Notes: a model not told the origin generated them from the sequence alone. Counted from the first letter of the stretch, positions 17,828-26,447 are shown. The stretch is 45,933 bases of DNA from an uncultured cyanobacterium (GCA_946221495.1 CAMIFA010000019.1:1-45933), one strand, 5' to 3'. Numbers and translations are program-made.

Positions 17828-18106
17828 AGACAATTTATGTAGCAGTCCTAAATGACTCGTAAAATCTTTTTATTGTTTCTTGGCGCTCTTGTTGGCTAAT
17901 ACGCTGCTGTGGTTCGTTATCGCTCTTTTAACTATCAGCATTGACTAACCAACTGACAAAAAATGATTTATCTAAATTGATGTGAGATTTACTGTTTTAC
18001 TGGGCATCATAACGATAACAACTAGCGTGAATATGTATTTATCCGTATTCATCCTAGTTTCCGTTGAATGAGCCGTAATTTGCCCAGTTAGTAGGATGTA
18101 TCAATA

Positions 18107-19783
18107 ATGGCTAGATCGCCTCTAATTAAAATCTTGCGTCAAGCTTATAAAGTTACTCAAATATCAAGAAAAAGTGATATTCCCCCATTTGAGGTACTCG
18201 GCAGCATTAACGAAAGAATATCCCGCCGTCGTCTGTTGCAAGGAGGTCTAGCATTAGCATCAGCAGTAGCAGCCACTACTTTTAGACGGGACGAATATCG
18301 TGCTGTTGCCAGAGTCCCCCCAATTTTAGTAGTAGGTGCAGGTATTGCTGGACTGACGGCTGCTTATCGCTTGCGGCAGGCTGGCGTTCGCGTTGATATT
18401 ATTGAAGCCCGAAACCGAGTAGGCGGTAGGATGCGGAGTTTGCCTAAAGCAGCAGGAACTGGTCTGACGGCAGAACTGGGAGGAGAATTTATTGACAGTG
18501 ATCACACCTGCTTGCGGAGTCTGGCTACAGAACTTGGCTTGAATATTGTTGACTTACTAACTGCGGAACAAGGGTTGATCAAAGACACTTATTTTTTCGA
18601 CGGGCGCTCAGTTGAGATTGCAGAAATTATTAGGGACTTTGCACCTGTTGCTCGGCAGATTGACGCAGATTTAGAAGCGATCGCCAATTTTGAAAGCTAT
18701 GCAGTATTTGATCGACCTACAGCCAAGTTAGACAATCTTTCAATTGCTGAGTATTTGGACCGCATTCCCACGACACAAATGATCCGGGAACTGATTTTAG
18801 TTGCCTACACAATTGAATACGGTCGAGACGTAGAAGAACAGTCTTGTTTGAATCTCTTGTATTTAATCGGAACTCAACCAGGCGAATTTAGCATTTTCGG
18901 AACTAGTGATGAGCGTTTCTACATTGATGGTGGCAATGACCAAGTTCCGCGTCGATTAGCACAGTTATTAGCAGATTCTATTCAAACTGGGACGGTTTTA
19001 GAGTCAATCAAAAGCCGCCCAGATAATCGCTACCGAGTGAGCTTACGGTCTGGAGACAAAACTTTTGAGCGCAATTATGAGCGAATTTTATTAACCGTGC
19101 CGTTTAGTGTGCTGCGGAAAATTAGGCTTGATGTCGATTTACCTCCAGTTAAAAGGTTAGCGATCAAAACTTTAGGCTATGGCAGAAACGCCAAATTAAT
19201 TACCGGATATCGGGAACCTGTCTGGCGAACACGCTATGGTTCCACTGCCAATATTTACACTGACTTAAGCTTTCAAAACACCTGGGAGTCTAGCCAGAGT
19301 CGCTACACCCCTGGACAAGGTTTAATAACTAACTACACCGGAGGTCGCCAAGGTTTAGTCCTAGGAACTGCAACACCAGAAATTCATGCCCAAAAACTGG
19401 GAGCGCAATTAAATCAGGTTTTCCCTGGTATTGATGCCGTTCGGCTACAGGGTACAGCGAAGCGAACTCGTTGGCTTAGTGAGCAATATAGTCGTGGGTC
19501 TTATGCTTGCTATTTAGTGGGGCAATGGACTCAGATGTATGGTGTAGAAAGAGAGCGCGTAGGCAATCTCTTTTTTGCTGGCGAACACACCTCCTTAGAG
19601 TATCAAGGTTATATGGAAGGCGGCTGTGAAACTGGCGAAGCAGTTGCTGTAGCGATCCTAGAAGATTTAAGAAAAGCTGACGCTGACCGACAAAGAGAGC
19701 GACTGAGGAGAAACCGAAGGGCGCGTCGTCGTCAAAGAGGACGGTTTCCATTTCGGCGGCGGCAGCAGATGGTAGAAAGCTGA
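18107..19783 (+). CDS. Tat-exported flavin amine oxidase-like oxidoreductase with Arg-rich tail
   Basis: A 558-residue protein. A twin-arginine signal lies unusually far in (SRRRLLQGG at about 39-47, then a short hydrophobic stretch). The FAD-binding dinucleotide motif VVGAGIAGLTAAYRLRQAGV is at about 75-94, followed by EARNRVGGRM. The C-terminal FAD signature is NLFFAGEHTSLEYQGYMEGGCETGE. This is the monoamine oxidase/phytoene-desaturase-like superfamily; the amine substrate is unknown. The last 35 residues are extremely basic (RQRERLRRNRRARRRQRGRF...), not part of the fold and unusual for the family. The gene stands alone, convergent with rnc. GTAGGATG upstream of the ATG is a weak ribosome site. 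Confidence 0.88.
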   Translation: MARSPLIKILRQAYKVTQISRKSDIPPFEVLGSINERISRRRLLQGGLALASAVAATTFRRDEYRAVARVPPILVVGAGIAGLTAAYRLRQAGVRVDIIEARNRVGGRMRSLPKAAGTGLTAELGGEFIDSDHTCLRSLATELGLNIVDLLTAEQGLIKDTYFFDGRSVEIAEIIRDFAPVARQIDADLEAIANFESYAVFDRPTAKLDNLSIAEYLDRIPTTQMIRELILVAYTIEYGRDVEEQSCLNLLYLIGTQPGEFSIFGTSDERFYIDGGNDQVPRRLAQLLADSIQTGTVLESIKSRPDNRYRVSLRSGDKTFERNYERILLTVPFSVLRKIRLDVDLPPVKRLAIKTLGYGRNAKLITGYREPVWRTRYGSTANIYTDLSFQNTWESSQSRYTPGQGLITNYTGGRQGLVLGTATPEIHAQKLGAQLNQVFPGIDAVRLQGTAKRTRWLSEQYSRGSYACYLVGQWTQMYGVERERVGNLFFAGEHTSLEYQGYMEGGCETGEAVAVAILEDLRKADADRQRERLRRNRRARRRQRGRFPFRRRQQMVES

Positions 19784-19925
19784 ATTTAGTCACTTGTTGT
19801 AGTATGGGTAGCATACCAGCACGTTTAGCGGGCGCGCTTGTTTCCTGATTCGCAGGCACAGGTAACACAATATAGACTGAAGTTAGTAGTAATATCAATT
19901 ACTAATAAGTGAGATGGAGAGCTGT

Positions 19926-20660
19926 TTACTTTTGTGGTTGCACAGCCTCTCCATCAATACTAAGTGCTAAAAAAGCAACTTGAGCGGCGGCTTGTTCAGC
20001 TGCTTTAATTGAGCGTCCCGTGCCTTGACCAATTTGCCGCCCTTGGAGCCAAACTTGGGCGCTGAAGCGATCGCCAGCACCCGGAGGCTGGGTAGTTTCC
20101 TGAACGCGATACTCTGGCAAAACTTTATATTCTGCTTGCGTCCATTCTTGCAATGCAGCTTTGTAGTTAAGTCTTGCTGGGTCAGAGCGAATTTCTGCTG
20201 CTAGTTTTTTAAAGTGCGGGTCTAGCCAAGGACGAATTAGTTCTAGAGTATGTGTACTTAGGTATAATGCACCTACTACTGCTTCAAAAGCATCTGCTTG
20301 CCGCGATTCTTCACCTGCTTTGTCATTAGTGGCACTGCCAGAGACTAGGAGGTATAGCTCAAAGCCGTACTGAGTTGCCAGAATTGCCAGAATGCGATCG
20401 CTGACTAATACAGAACGAATCGCCGCGAACTCCCCGACTGGATCGTCTGGATAAGTTTCCCATAAGACCTCTGCCGCTACTAACCGTACTACTGCATCCC
20501 CAATGAATTCTAGCTGCTCATAATTTGCTTGGGCGGAAAAACTCGGATGGGTGAGTGCTAAGTCAAGTAGATGCCATTTTATGAGTGCTGTTGCTGGTAG
20601 TCCTAATTTTTGTACCAGACTTTGCAGTTGTTTTTGACGACGCGGGTAACTCAGAGTCAT
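19926..20660 (-). CDS. rnc: Ribonuclease III
   Basis: A 244-residue protein with the full-length layout. The endonuclease domain has the signature YEQLEFIGDAVVRLVAAEVL and the second catalytic block ADAFEAVVGALYLS, which provide the acidic metal ligands. A C-terminal dsRNA-binding domain runs from about 165-238 (LNYKAALQEWTQAEYKVLPEY ... AEQAAAQVAFLAL). It cleaves double-stranded RNA in rRNA maturation and antisense regulation. The ATG at 20660 lies inside the first heptamer of a tandem repeat, so its upstream region is repeat DNA without a Shine-Dalgarno. The RNase P RNA gene ends about 50 nt upstream on the same strand. Cyanobacteria often encode more than one RNase III; this is a standard bacterial-length copy. 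Confidence 0.94.
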   Translation of the reverse strand: MTLSYPRRQKQLQSLVQKLGLPATALIKWHLLDLALTHPSFSAQANYEQLEFIGDAVVRLVAAEVLWETYPDDPVGEFAAIRSVLVSDRILAILATQYGFELYLLVSGSATNDKAGEESRQADAFEAVVGALYLSTHTLELIRPWLDPHFKKLAAEIRSDPARLNYKAALQEWTQAEYKVLPEYRVQETTQPPGAGDRFSAQVWLQGRQIGQGTGRSIKAAEQAAAQVAFLALSIDGEAVQPQK

Positions 20661-20691
20661 TGGTCACTAGTCATTAGTCATTGGTCATTAG
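20657..20691. repeat. Heptanucleotide tandem repeat (TCAYTRG STRR), five units
   Basis: Five perfect-length 7-mers are present: TCATTGG, TCACTAG, TCATTAG, TCATTGG and TCATTAG. The array starts at the rnc initiation codon (the first unit contains its ATG on the minus strand) and fills the gap towards the 3' end of rnpB. On the minus strand every unit offers ATGAC or GTGAC, in changing frames. Confidence 0.9.
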
Positions 20692-20711
20692 CTAGTAACT
20701 AAAGAAAAAGT

Positions 20712-21207
20712 GGAGAGAGAGCAGGACATAAGCCGGGTTCTGTTCTTAAAAGTAGTATTACCACCTTTAAGGGCGGTTATCTATCTGGGACGTTTGTTAC
20801 CAAACGCCTCTAGCGGCTCTTTGCTTGGAACTGGTAAAAGACCAACCGTAGTTCCTTTGACCTTGCTCCCAACCGGGGTTTACCGAGCCAGCGCCTCTCG
20901 ACGCTGCTGGTGCGCTCTTACCGCACCTTTGCACCCTTACCCTCAAAATAGTTTTAAGTTTTGAATTCTTACAAACTTTGCTCAACGGGGGGAACCCCCG
21001 CACGCAAGTTTGCGCTTTTGAGTTTTGAATTAACTCAAAACTTAGCACTCAACACTCAAAACTATGAGAAGGCGGTATGTTTCTGTGGCACTATCCTCAC
21101 GATCGCTCGCACTGGGCGTTACCCAGCAAGTCTGGTCTTTCGGGAGCCCGGACTTTCCTCAGACTAGCTATGGCTAATCTGCAACCACCTACGCCTACTC
21201 TCTCCCT
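20712..21207 (-). ncRNA. rnpB: RNase P RNA (bacterial type A)
   Basis: On the minus strand the 5' part contains GAGGAAAGTCCGGGCTCC (the P4 / CR-I region, at about 21140-21160) after an AGAGAGTAGGC-type start. The 3' end contains ACAGAACCCGGCTTATG (about 20726-20742), the universally conserved partner that closes P4. The 5' end and the 3' end GCTCTCTC can pair as P1. The length is about 496 nt, long for the class (about 380-450 nt), because of an insert at about 20940-21065. A TACACT -10-like hexamer lies at 21214-21219, but I see no good -35. The exact ends are estimated to within a few bases. RNase P removes 5' leaders from pre-tRNA. Confidence 0.93.
20940..21065 (-). repeat. Hairpin and heptamer insert within rnpB
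   Basis: Between conserved rnpB segments lies a structured AT-rich insert. CAAACTT (20972-20978) pairs with AAGTTTG (21006-21012), enclosing a GGGGG-AA-CCCCC hairpin (20987-20999). Next to it, AGTTTTGA...TCAAAACT form an 8-bp stem (from 21021). TCAAAAC-like heptamers follow up to 21063, like those at 36606-36626. Inserts in the P12 region are known for heterocystous cyanobacterial rnpB; assigning this insert to P12 is inference. Confidence 0.7.
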
Positions 21208-21277
21208 AGCTTTAGTGTAGTCGCCTGTGGCATATTTGCTTCTCAATATGACTTTTTTTAGTTAATAATTAATCAGA

Positions 21278-22492
21278 TCAAAGTCCTTTACTTGTGGTGG
21301 GCGATCGCCTAATACTAGTAACGGTTGACTCGCTAGTAACACCTTCATCTTTAATTGTCGAAAAATTCTCGAACCAGCCGCGTCGCCAGAAAAAGAATAC
21401 TAAGCCAGCTGCTACTGCTGCCATGCCTGCTAAACAAGCCGGATAACCCCAATACCAATTCAGCTCAGGCATATTCAGTGGTGACACTTCTGTATTAAAG
21501 TTCATGCCGTATATTCCGGCAACAAAAGTAAGCGGAATAAATATTGATGAAATTACCGTTAGCAACTTCATAATTTCATTCATTCTGTTACTGACTGACG
21601 ATAAGTAAACATCCATTAATCCAGATGCTAATTCCCGATAAGTTTCTACCATATCCAGAACTTGAATAGTATGGTCGTAACAGTCTCGTAAATAAACTTG
21701 GACATCGTCACTAATCAAAGGACTGCGATCTCGAATTAAGGAATTAATTGCATCTCTTTGCGGCCATATAGAGCGGCGTAGTGCCAATAATTCCCGCCTG
21801 ATTTGATAGATTTTTTCTAAAGTGCGACGGGTAGGATTAGACATCACTTCATCTTCTAAATCTTCAATTTGCTCACCATAGTTTTCTAGCACTGGGAAAA
21901 AGCCATCGATGATCGCATCTAACAACGCATAAGTGAGATAGTCGGCTCCCTGCTTGCGGATCGTGCCTTTGTTGCTACGAATACGTTGCCGTACTGGTGC
22001 AAAACAGTCGTATTCTGGTTCCTCTTGAACGGTAAGTAAGTAATATTTCCCTAAAATAAAACTAACTTGCTCGCTGTAAAAGCCCGTTGCCCTTTCTTTA
22101 GGTACTACCATCCGCGCAATAATTACTATCTGGTCTTCGTAGTCTTCCACTTTTGGACGCTGAGGAACGTTAACCACATCTTCTAGAACGAGCGGATGCA
22201 AGTCAAATACTCCACCTAGTCGGTGTAAAATATCTTCGCTGCCTAAACCTTGGACATCTAGCCAAGAAACCGATTCTTTATCGAGATACTCAGCGCAGGC
22301 TTCAGGCGTTGCTACTTGCTTGCGGGTAAACTTAGCTTCGTTGTAATCAGTTAAAAACAGAATTGAGGGCTTGGCATCAACTTCAATTCTTAGTGTCCCT
22401 GGTATACTACCCGGCTCATCGTAAAAATCATCAAAGTAGGATTCTGCTGCTGATGCTGTGACTGTTGCAGACTGAAAATATTTTTGTGGCAT
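21278..22492 (-). CDS. corA: CorA-type magnesium/cobalt transporter
   Basis: A 404-residue protein. The large N-terminal cytoplasmic domain contains SWLDVQGLGSEDILHRLGGVFDLHPLVLEDV and RPKVEDYEDQIVIIARM. A long helix bundle leads to two C-terminal membrane helices. The first is followed by the selectivity motif YGMNF (about residue 340); the second is YPACLAGMAAVAAGLVFFFWRRGWF. The family forms pentameric Mg2+ channels in the plasma membrane. The final 25 residues (TSESTVTSIRRSPTTSKGL) extend past the second helix. The gene is monocistronic, downstream of rnpB's promoter region on the same strand. No magnesium riboswitch is apparent upstream. Confidence 0.93.
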   Translation of the reverse strand: MPQKYFQSATVTASAAESYFDDFYDEPGSIPGTLRIEVDAKPSILFLTDYNEAKFTRKQVATPEACAEYLDKESVSWLDVQGLGSEDILHRLGGVFDLHPLVLEDVVNVPQRPKVEDYEDQIVIIARMVVPKERATGFYSEQVSFILGKYYLLTVQEEPEYDCFAPVRQRIRSNKGTIRKQGADYLTYALLDAIIDGFFPVLENYGEQIEDLEDEVMSNPTRRTLEKIYQIRRELLALRRSIWPQRDAINSLIRDRSPLISDDVQVYLRDCYDHTIQVLDMVETYRELASGLMDVYLSSVSNRMNEIMKLLTVISSIFIPLTFVAGIYGMNFNTEVSPLNMPELNWYWGYPACLAGMAAVAAGLVFFFWRRGWFENFSTIKDEGVTSESTVTSIRRSPTTSKGL

Positions 22493-22820
22493 TGTCTAGA
22501 CCTAAACCAGATTCGGTGTCGTGCTTATAGGTTATTGTGATGCCTGTTTTATGCTTTGTGCAAAGGTTCTGTAAGGAATTAGAGAAGCGATCAAGGACGA
22601 ACTGCTGTAAGAGCGATCGCCTATGACAACAAAGCTAACCTAAGACACACTAAGTCAATTTTGCAGCAGCTATAGCTTTAATTCAACAATCATTATCTGT
22701 ATTTATAGAAAACTTTTTCTTTTAAGTTGATATTTTTATATGGCTTTTTAACTAGGCTTTACATCAATCAGATTTAATGTAAATCCACTTATACAAATGT
22801 AGTAACAGCACTCAATTTCA

Positions 22821-22922
22821 TTTGCTGGTACAACAACTGTAGATAGTATCCTGTATCGGCAGTACAATTCTGGTGCGGCGACGCTGTTAGTAGATGCAGA
22901 TATTACTCAGAGTCTGAGCTAA
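22821..22922 (+). other. Possible coding remnant (34 codons)
   Basis: In the 818-nt gap between corA and groEL, the frame FAGTTTVDSILYRQYNSG...TLLVDADITQSLS ends in TAA at 22920-22922, and a terminator-like hairpin follows at 22975. The composition resembles the end of a secreted RTX-like or calcium-binding protein, but there is no start codon and no firm motif. The rest of the gap upstream (22493-22820) shows only a HIP1 site and AT-rich sequence. Confidence 0.2.
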
Positions 22923-22974
22923 TTAGTCACTTAGTTGAGCTAAAACTGAGTGCATAGCACTTACTGTTATTCGG

Positions 22975-23004
22975 AAGGGGCAACTAAGCAATTGCTCCTT
23001 TTAT
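22975..23004 (+). terminator. Terminator-like hairpin
   Basis: AAGGGGCAA (22975-22983) pairs with TTGCTCCTT (22992-23000) through one G-T pair, with an 8-nt loop, followed by TTTTA. It is not preceded by an intact gene, which supports the idea that a gene once ended at 22922. Confidence 0.55.
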
Positions 23005-23183
23005 AGTATTAATTGACATTCTGCACTTAATATGCATACCAACTAAATTCTAATGCTGTATAAACAAAACCTACGGGACAGGTTCTAGAGAATCTTATTC
23101 TGTTAGTCCGCGTCGGTGGACTTGGATTGTGTAGCCGCGATTTTTATTCACCTTGCATTTCTACAAGGTATGAAATAACGCAG

Positions 23184-23217
23184 AAAAAGCAGCTCGTCTG
23201 TGGAGACAAACTGCTTT
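23184..23217 (-). terminator. groEL transcription terminator
   Basis: Read on the minus strand, AAAGCAG (23217-23211) pairs with CTGCTTT (23192-23186). An inner GTCT/AGAC stem lies within, and a run of five T follows. It lies about 95 nt after the groEL stop. Confidence 0.75.
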
Positions 23218-23252
23218 AATTCTAATTAACTCTATTGACGCTAAAGATTCTG

Positions 23253-23292
23253 ATCCCCCTGCCTTCTTATTAAGGGGGTGCTGGAGGGGGAT
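23253..23292. repeat. Palindromic dispersed repeat (ATCCCCC / GGGGGAT)
   Basis: ATCCCCC at 23253-23259 and GGGGGAT at 23286-23292 bound an inner AAGGGGG, giving two alternative hairpins. It lies in the 3' untranslated region of groEL, 19 nt from its stop. GATCCCCC...GGGGGAT sequences are frequent interspersed elements in cyanobacterial genomes. Confidence 0.6.
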
Positions 23293-23310
23293 AAATTAAG
23301 GCAGGATGGA

Positions 23311-24975
23311 CTACATCATTCCCATGCCGCCCATACCGCCCATACCACCCATGCCACCCATGCCGCCCATACCACCCATATCGGGTGCGGCAGCTTTCTT
23401 CTCAGGCTTCTCGACGACAAGAGCCTCGGTGGTTAAAACCATTCCGGCAATTGAGCCAGCGTTTTGCAAAGCCGATCGCACGACTTTGGCAGGATCAATA
23501 ATTCCGGCGGCAATTAAGTCTTGAAATTCGCCAGTAGCGGCGTTGTAACCGACGTTGATATCAGTTTCCCGCACTTTCTCGACAATCACAGAACCTTCGA
23601 CACCAGCGTTATCTGCCATTTGCTTTAAGGGAGCATCAAGCGATCGCGCGACAATATCAGCCCCGATTTTTTCTTCATCGTTAAGGCTATTTTTAATCTC
23701 GTTAATTTTTGTCCCCAAGTGAATCAAAGTTGTGCCACCACCAGGCACAATGCCTTCTTCTACGGCAGCTTTGGTAGCATTGAGGGCATCTTCAATTCGC
23801 AATTTACGGTCTTTAAGTTCAGTTTCAGTAGCCGCCCCGACTTTAATTACTGCCACACCACCAGCAAGCTTGGCAATGCGTTCTTGGAGTTTTTCTTTGT
23901 CGTAATCAGAATCAGTTTCATCTAACTGGCGGCGAATTTGACCAATGCGCTTCTGCACGTCGGCTGTATTACCACCTTCGGCAACAATCGTGGTGGAGTC
24001 TTTATCAATTGTTACTTTACGCGCGACTCCCATCATCTCTAGAGAGACAGCATCTAGACTCAAGCCTACTTCCTCGGAAACTAGCTGTCCGCCAGTCAGT
24101 ACGGCAATGTCTTGTAACATGGCTTTGCGGCGATCGCCAAATCCTGGCGCTTTGATGCCACAGACATTTAACACACCCCGTGCTTTATTCACTACCAAAG
24201 TTGCTAATGCTTCACCATCAACATCTTCAGCAATAATCAGCAATGGTTGCCCAGAACGTGCAACTTTTTCCAAAACCGGAATTAAATCTTGAATCGAGCT
24301 AATCTTCTTGTCAGTAATCAAGATGCGCGGGTTTTCAAACTCCACTACCATCCGCTCGTTGTCGGTAATGAAGTAGGGGGAAATATAACCCCTGTCTAAC
24401 TGCATCCCTTCAACAACATCTAGATCCGTTGTCAGCGATTTTGATTCTTCTACAGTAATTACACCATCTTTAGTGACTCGCTCCATCGCTTCCGCGATCA
24501 TCGCCCCGACTTCATCATCATTCCCAGCTGAAACGGTTGCAACAGATGCGATCGCACTTCCTTCTACTGGCTTCGCCACTGCGGCGATTTCCTCAACCAG
24601 CCGATCAATGGTTTTTTCAATACCTCGCCGCACAGCTACTGGATTTGCGCCAGCTGCAACGTTTTTTAAGCCTTCACGAATCATCGCCTGAGCTAGCACA
24701 GTTGCTGTTGTTGTACCATCCCCAGCGACATCTTTTGTTTTCGAGGCAACTTCTTGAATTAATCGCGCCCCAGTATTTTCTAGGGGATCTTCTAATTCAA
24801 TGTCCTTGGCAACAGTAATCCCGTCGTTAACAATTTGGGGTGTCCCATATTGCTTTTCTAATAAGACATTCCGACCTTTTGGTCCTAAAGTAATACGGAC
24901 AGCATCAGCAAGGGCATTTACACCCCGCTCTAGCGCCCGCCGTGATTCCTCATCAAATGCAATGATTTTTGCCAT
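23311..24975 (-). CDS. groEL: Chaperonin GroEL (60 kDa, copy without groES)
   Basis: A 554-residue protein of normal chaperonin length. It begins MAKIIAFDEESRRALERGVNALADAVRITLGPKGRNV. The ATP-binding region is DGTTTATVLAQ, and later come LLIIAEDVDGEALATLVVNK and the conserved AAVEEGIVPGGG. The C-terminus is a GGM repeat tail (seven GGM-like units ending GMGMM). It folds proteins in the cytoplasm with GroES. No groES lies upstream, so this is the solitary second groEL common in cyanobacteria, which usually also have a groESL operon elsewhere. AGGAAA lies 6-11 nt before the ATG. A perfect CIRCE operator lies at 25009-25035, so expression is probably repressed by HrcA and released on heat shock. 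Confidence 0.97.
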   Translation of the reverse strand: MAKIIAFDEESRRALERGVNALADAVRITLGPKGRNVLLEKQYGTPQIVNDGITVAKDIELEDPLENTGARLIQEVASKTKDVAGDGTTTATVLAQAMIREGLKNVAAGANPVAVRRGIEKTIDRLVEEIAAVAKPVEGSAIASVATVSAGNDDEVGAMIAEAMERVTKDGVITVEESKSLTTDLDVVEGMQLDRGYISPYFITDNERMVVEFENPRILITDKKISSIQDLIPVLEKVARSGQPLLIIAEDVDGEALATLVVNKARGVLNVCGIKAPGFGDRRKAMLQDIAVLTGGQLVSEEVGLSLDAVSLEMMGVARKVTIDKDSTTIVAEGGNTADVQKRIGQIRRQLDETDSDYDKEKLQERIAKLAGGVAVIKVGAATETELKDRKLRIEDALNATKAAVEEGIVPGGGTTLIHLGTKINEIKNSLNDEEKIGADIVARSLDAPLKQMADNAGVEGSVIVEKVRETDINVGYNAATGEFQDLIAAGIIDPAKVVRSALQNAGSIAGMVLTTEALVVEKPEKKAAAPDMGGMGGMGGMGGMGGMGGMGMM

Positions 24976-25008
24976 TTGTAATTTCCTAGCGCTTCCACGT
25001 ATTCAACT

Positions 25009-25035
25009 TTAGCACTCTGTAAAGGTGAGTGCTAA
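25009..25035 (-). promoter_or_regulatory. CIRCE operator (HrcA binding site)
   Basis: A perfect inverted repeat TTAGCACTC (25009-25017) - 9 nt - GAGTGCTAA (25027-25035), identical to the CIRCE consensus. It lies 34 nt upstream of the groEL start codon, within the 5' leader or promoter. HrcA binds this element and represses chaperonin genes. Confidence 0.97.
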
Positions 25036-25152
25036 GTCTTCTAGAAAGAGAAATCCGCTCATAAATCTCCCAACTGCTATGGGAGTGACATTAAGAGAAT
25101 AGAGAGACTTTATATTAGAGCTTGAGACTGTATGGACAAGTAGAGAATTTTA

Positions 25153-25716
25153 GTGAATTTAGTTAATCCCTCATCATCCCAGACAGCAGCTTCTGTCTTT
25201 CGCCTTTCGCCTTTAATTCGGATTACACTTTTAACTCTATACACAGCCTTAACAATACCGTTGCCTTTTTTAGCGCAGGTAACAAATGCACCCGTTCCAC
25301 CAGTATTATTGGTTGTAGGAATAGGCTTAGGCGCAGTTGCTTTGTATGCAGCACTTAGTGAAAAAGTAATATTAGACGATCGCTGCATTGCAGTTACATA
25401 TCCTAGCTGGGTTCCTAGCTTTTTTCGTAAAGGTTGGTCGTTGCCTTGGTCGGATGTGAAAGAATTAAAAGATCGCACTACTGGTCAAGGTGGATTGGTT
25501 TACTACTTTGTTAGTAAAGATGGTAAGGGTTATTTATTGCCAATGCGTGTTGCTGGCTTTGCCAGGTTAGCTAGAGAAGTGCAAGCGCATACGGGAATAG
25601 ACACAACAAATGTGCGTCCATTAGCACAGCCTTGGATGTATTTGATTTTATTGGGTTGTACGCTGTTGTTACTTTTAGTAGATGCTTGGACAATTACGAC
25701 GGCGATCGCTCTTTAG
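25153..25716 (+). CDS. Conserved small membrane protein with PH-like middle domain
   Basis: A 187-residue protein with a GTG start at 25153. Two adjacent N-terminal membrane helices (about 22-41 and 47-68) are followed by a soluble middle of about 80 residues (VILDDRCIAVTYPSWVPSFFRKGWSLPWSDVKELKDRT ... GYLLPMRVAGFARL) and one C-terminal helix (about 160-186). The middle looks like the short beta-rich PH-like segments of bacterial membrane proteins (bPH style: W.DV.ELKDR), an inference from pattern. Family function is unknown. It is divergent from groEL, with the CIRCE element between them, so it could in principle share heat-shock control, although CIRCE lies 118 nt from its start. Confidence 0.7.
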   Translation: MNLVNPSSSQTAASVFRLSPLIRITLLTLYTALTIPLPFLAQVTNAPVPPVLLVVGIGLGAVALYAALSEKVILDDRCIAVTYPSWVPSFFRKGWSLPWSDVKELKDRTTGQGGLVYYFVSKDGKGYLLPMRVAGFARLAREVQAHTGIDTTNVRPLAQPWMYLILLGCTLLLLLVDAWTITTAIAL

Positions 25717-25742
25717 TAATTTAATACTACTAAGCGCTTAGA

Positions 25743-26261
25743 TCATCGTCTGCCTTGCTTCCAGTCGTCTCCACCTGGTAAACCAGTTAAGTAGTCATTA
25801 ATGATCCTGGGTAACTCCTTGGAGGAGTAAGAATAAGTTAGATTTAGTAACTTCTGAGCCGTGATTAGGATAGGACTTCTATTTACCATGTCTGCAAGTT
25901 GAAATGGCGTGTAAATTCCATCTTGCACTTCTACACTCGCATCACTAATCGCTATTTCCAATGCTTCTTCCAGCATTGAATTCCTGGCATCGGTTGCAAT
26001 GTAGTAAGAAGTTTTGCTGTCTTGGAGGTTGAGTTTTTTAATTTCGATAATTGAACCACGAACAGAGGCTGCCCAAGAGTTAGTTAAACGTTGCTCAAAT
26101 TGGTTTTTAATTAAGTGAATGAGCATCATGATTAGGAAGGATTCGATCGCCCGCAGGATTGCCTTTCTGCTCATGCCATCTAACTGATCCACAATTGCCA
26201 AAGCATCTGTGTAGCGTTCTTCAAGGATGCTGGCTTTTAAATCTGCTAGTTCCTGAATCAT
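25743..26261 (-). CDS. DUF29 family protein
   Basis: The 172-residue protein has DUF29 hallmarks: ELADLKASILEERYTDALAIVDQLDGMSRKAILRAI near the N-terminus, then LIMMLIHLIKNQFEQRLTNSW. DUF29 is heavily expanded in cyanobacteria and has no established function. The C-terminal part (YTPFQLADMVNRSPILITAQKLLNLTY) is typical of the longer variant. The gene is alone and convergent with the preceding membrane protein, 26 nt apart. Confidence 0.85.
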   Translation of the reverse strand: MIQELADLKASILEERYTDALAIVDQLDGMSRKAILRAIESFLIMMLIHLIKNQFEQRLTNSWAASVRGSIIEIKKLNLQDSKTSYYIATDARNSMLEEALEIAISDASVEVQDGIYTPFQLADMVNRSPILITAQKLLNLTYSYSSKELPRIINDYLTGLPGGDDWKQGRR

Positions 26262-26447
26262 CTACAGTAGCCTGCACCAATCATGCCATCAAGCTGACTA
26301 TAACATTTAGCAGCAGTGCTATTTTGCAGCAGCTATTCTGCCAAAATCAAAGTAAGTACGAGGTGTTCATCCAAAATAAAGTCAATAATCGGTTTGGTAA
26401 CTTAACCTAATCATTAAGTGATACGCTGGAATTTTTAGGTAGAACGA

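Noticed and set aside
20710..21167. Short open frames on both strands across 20710-21167
   Set aside because: They lie entirely within the RNase P RNA and its insert; the conserved RNA sequence explains the region.
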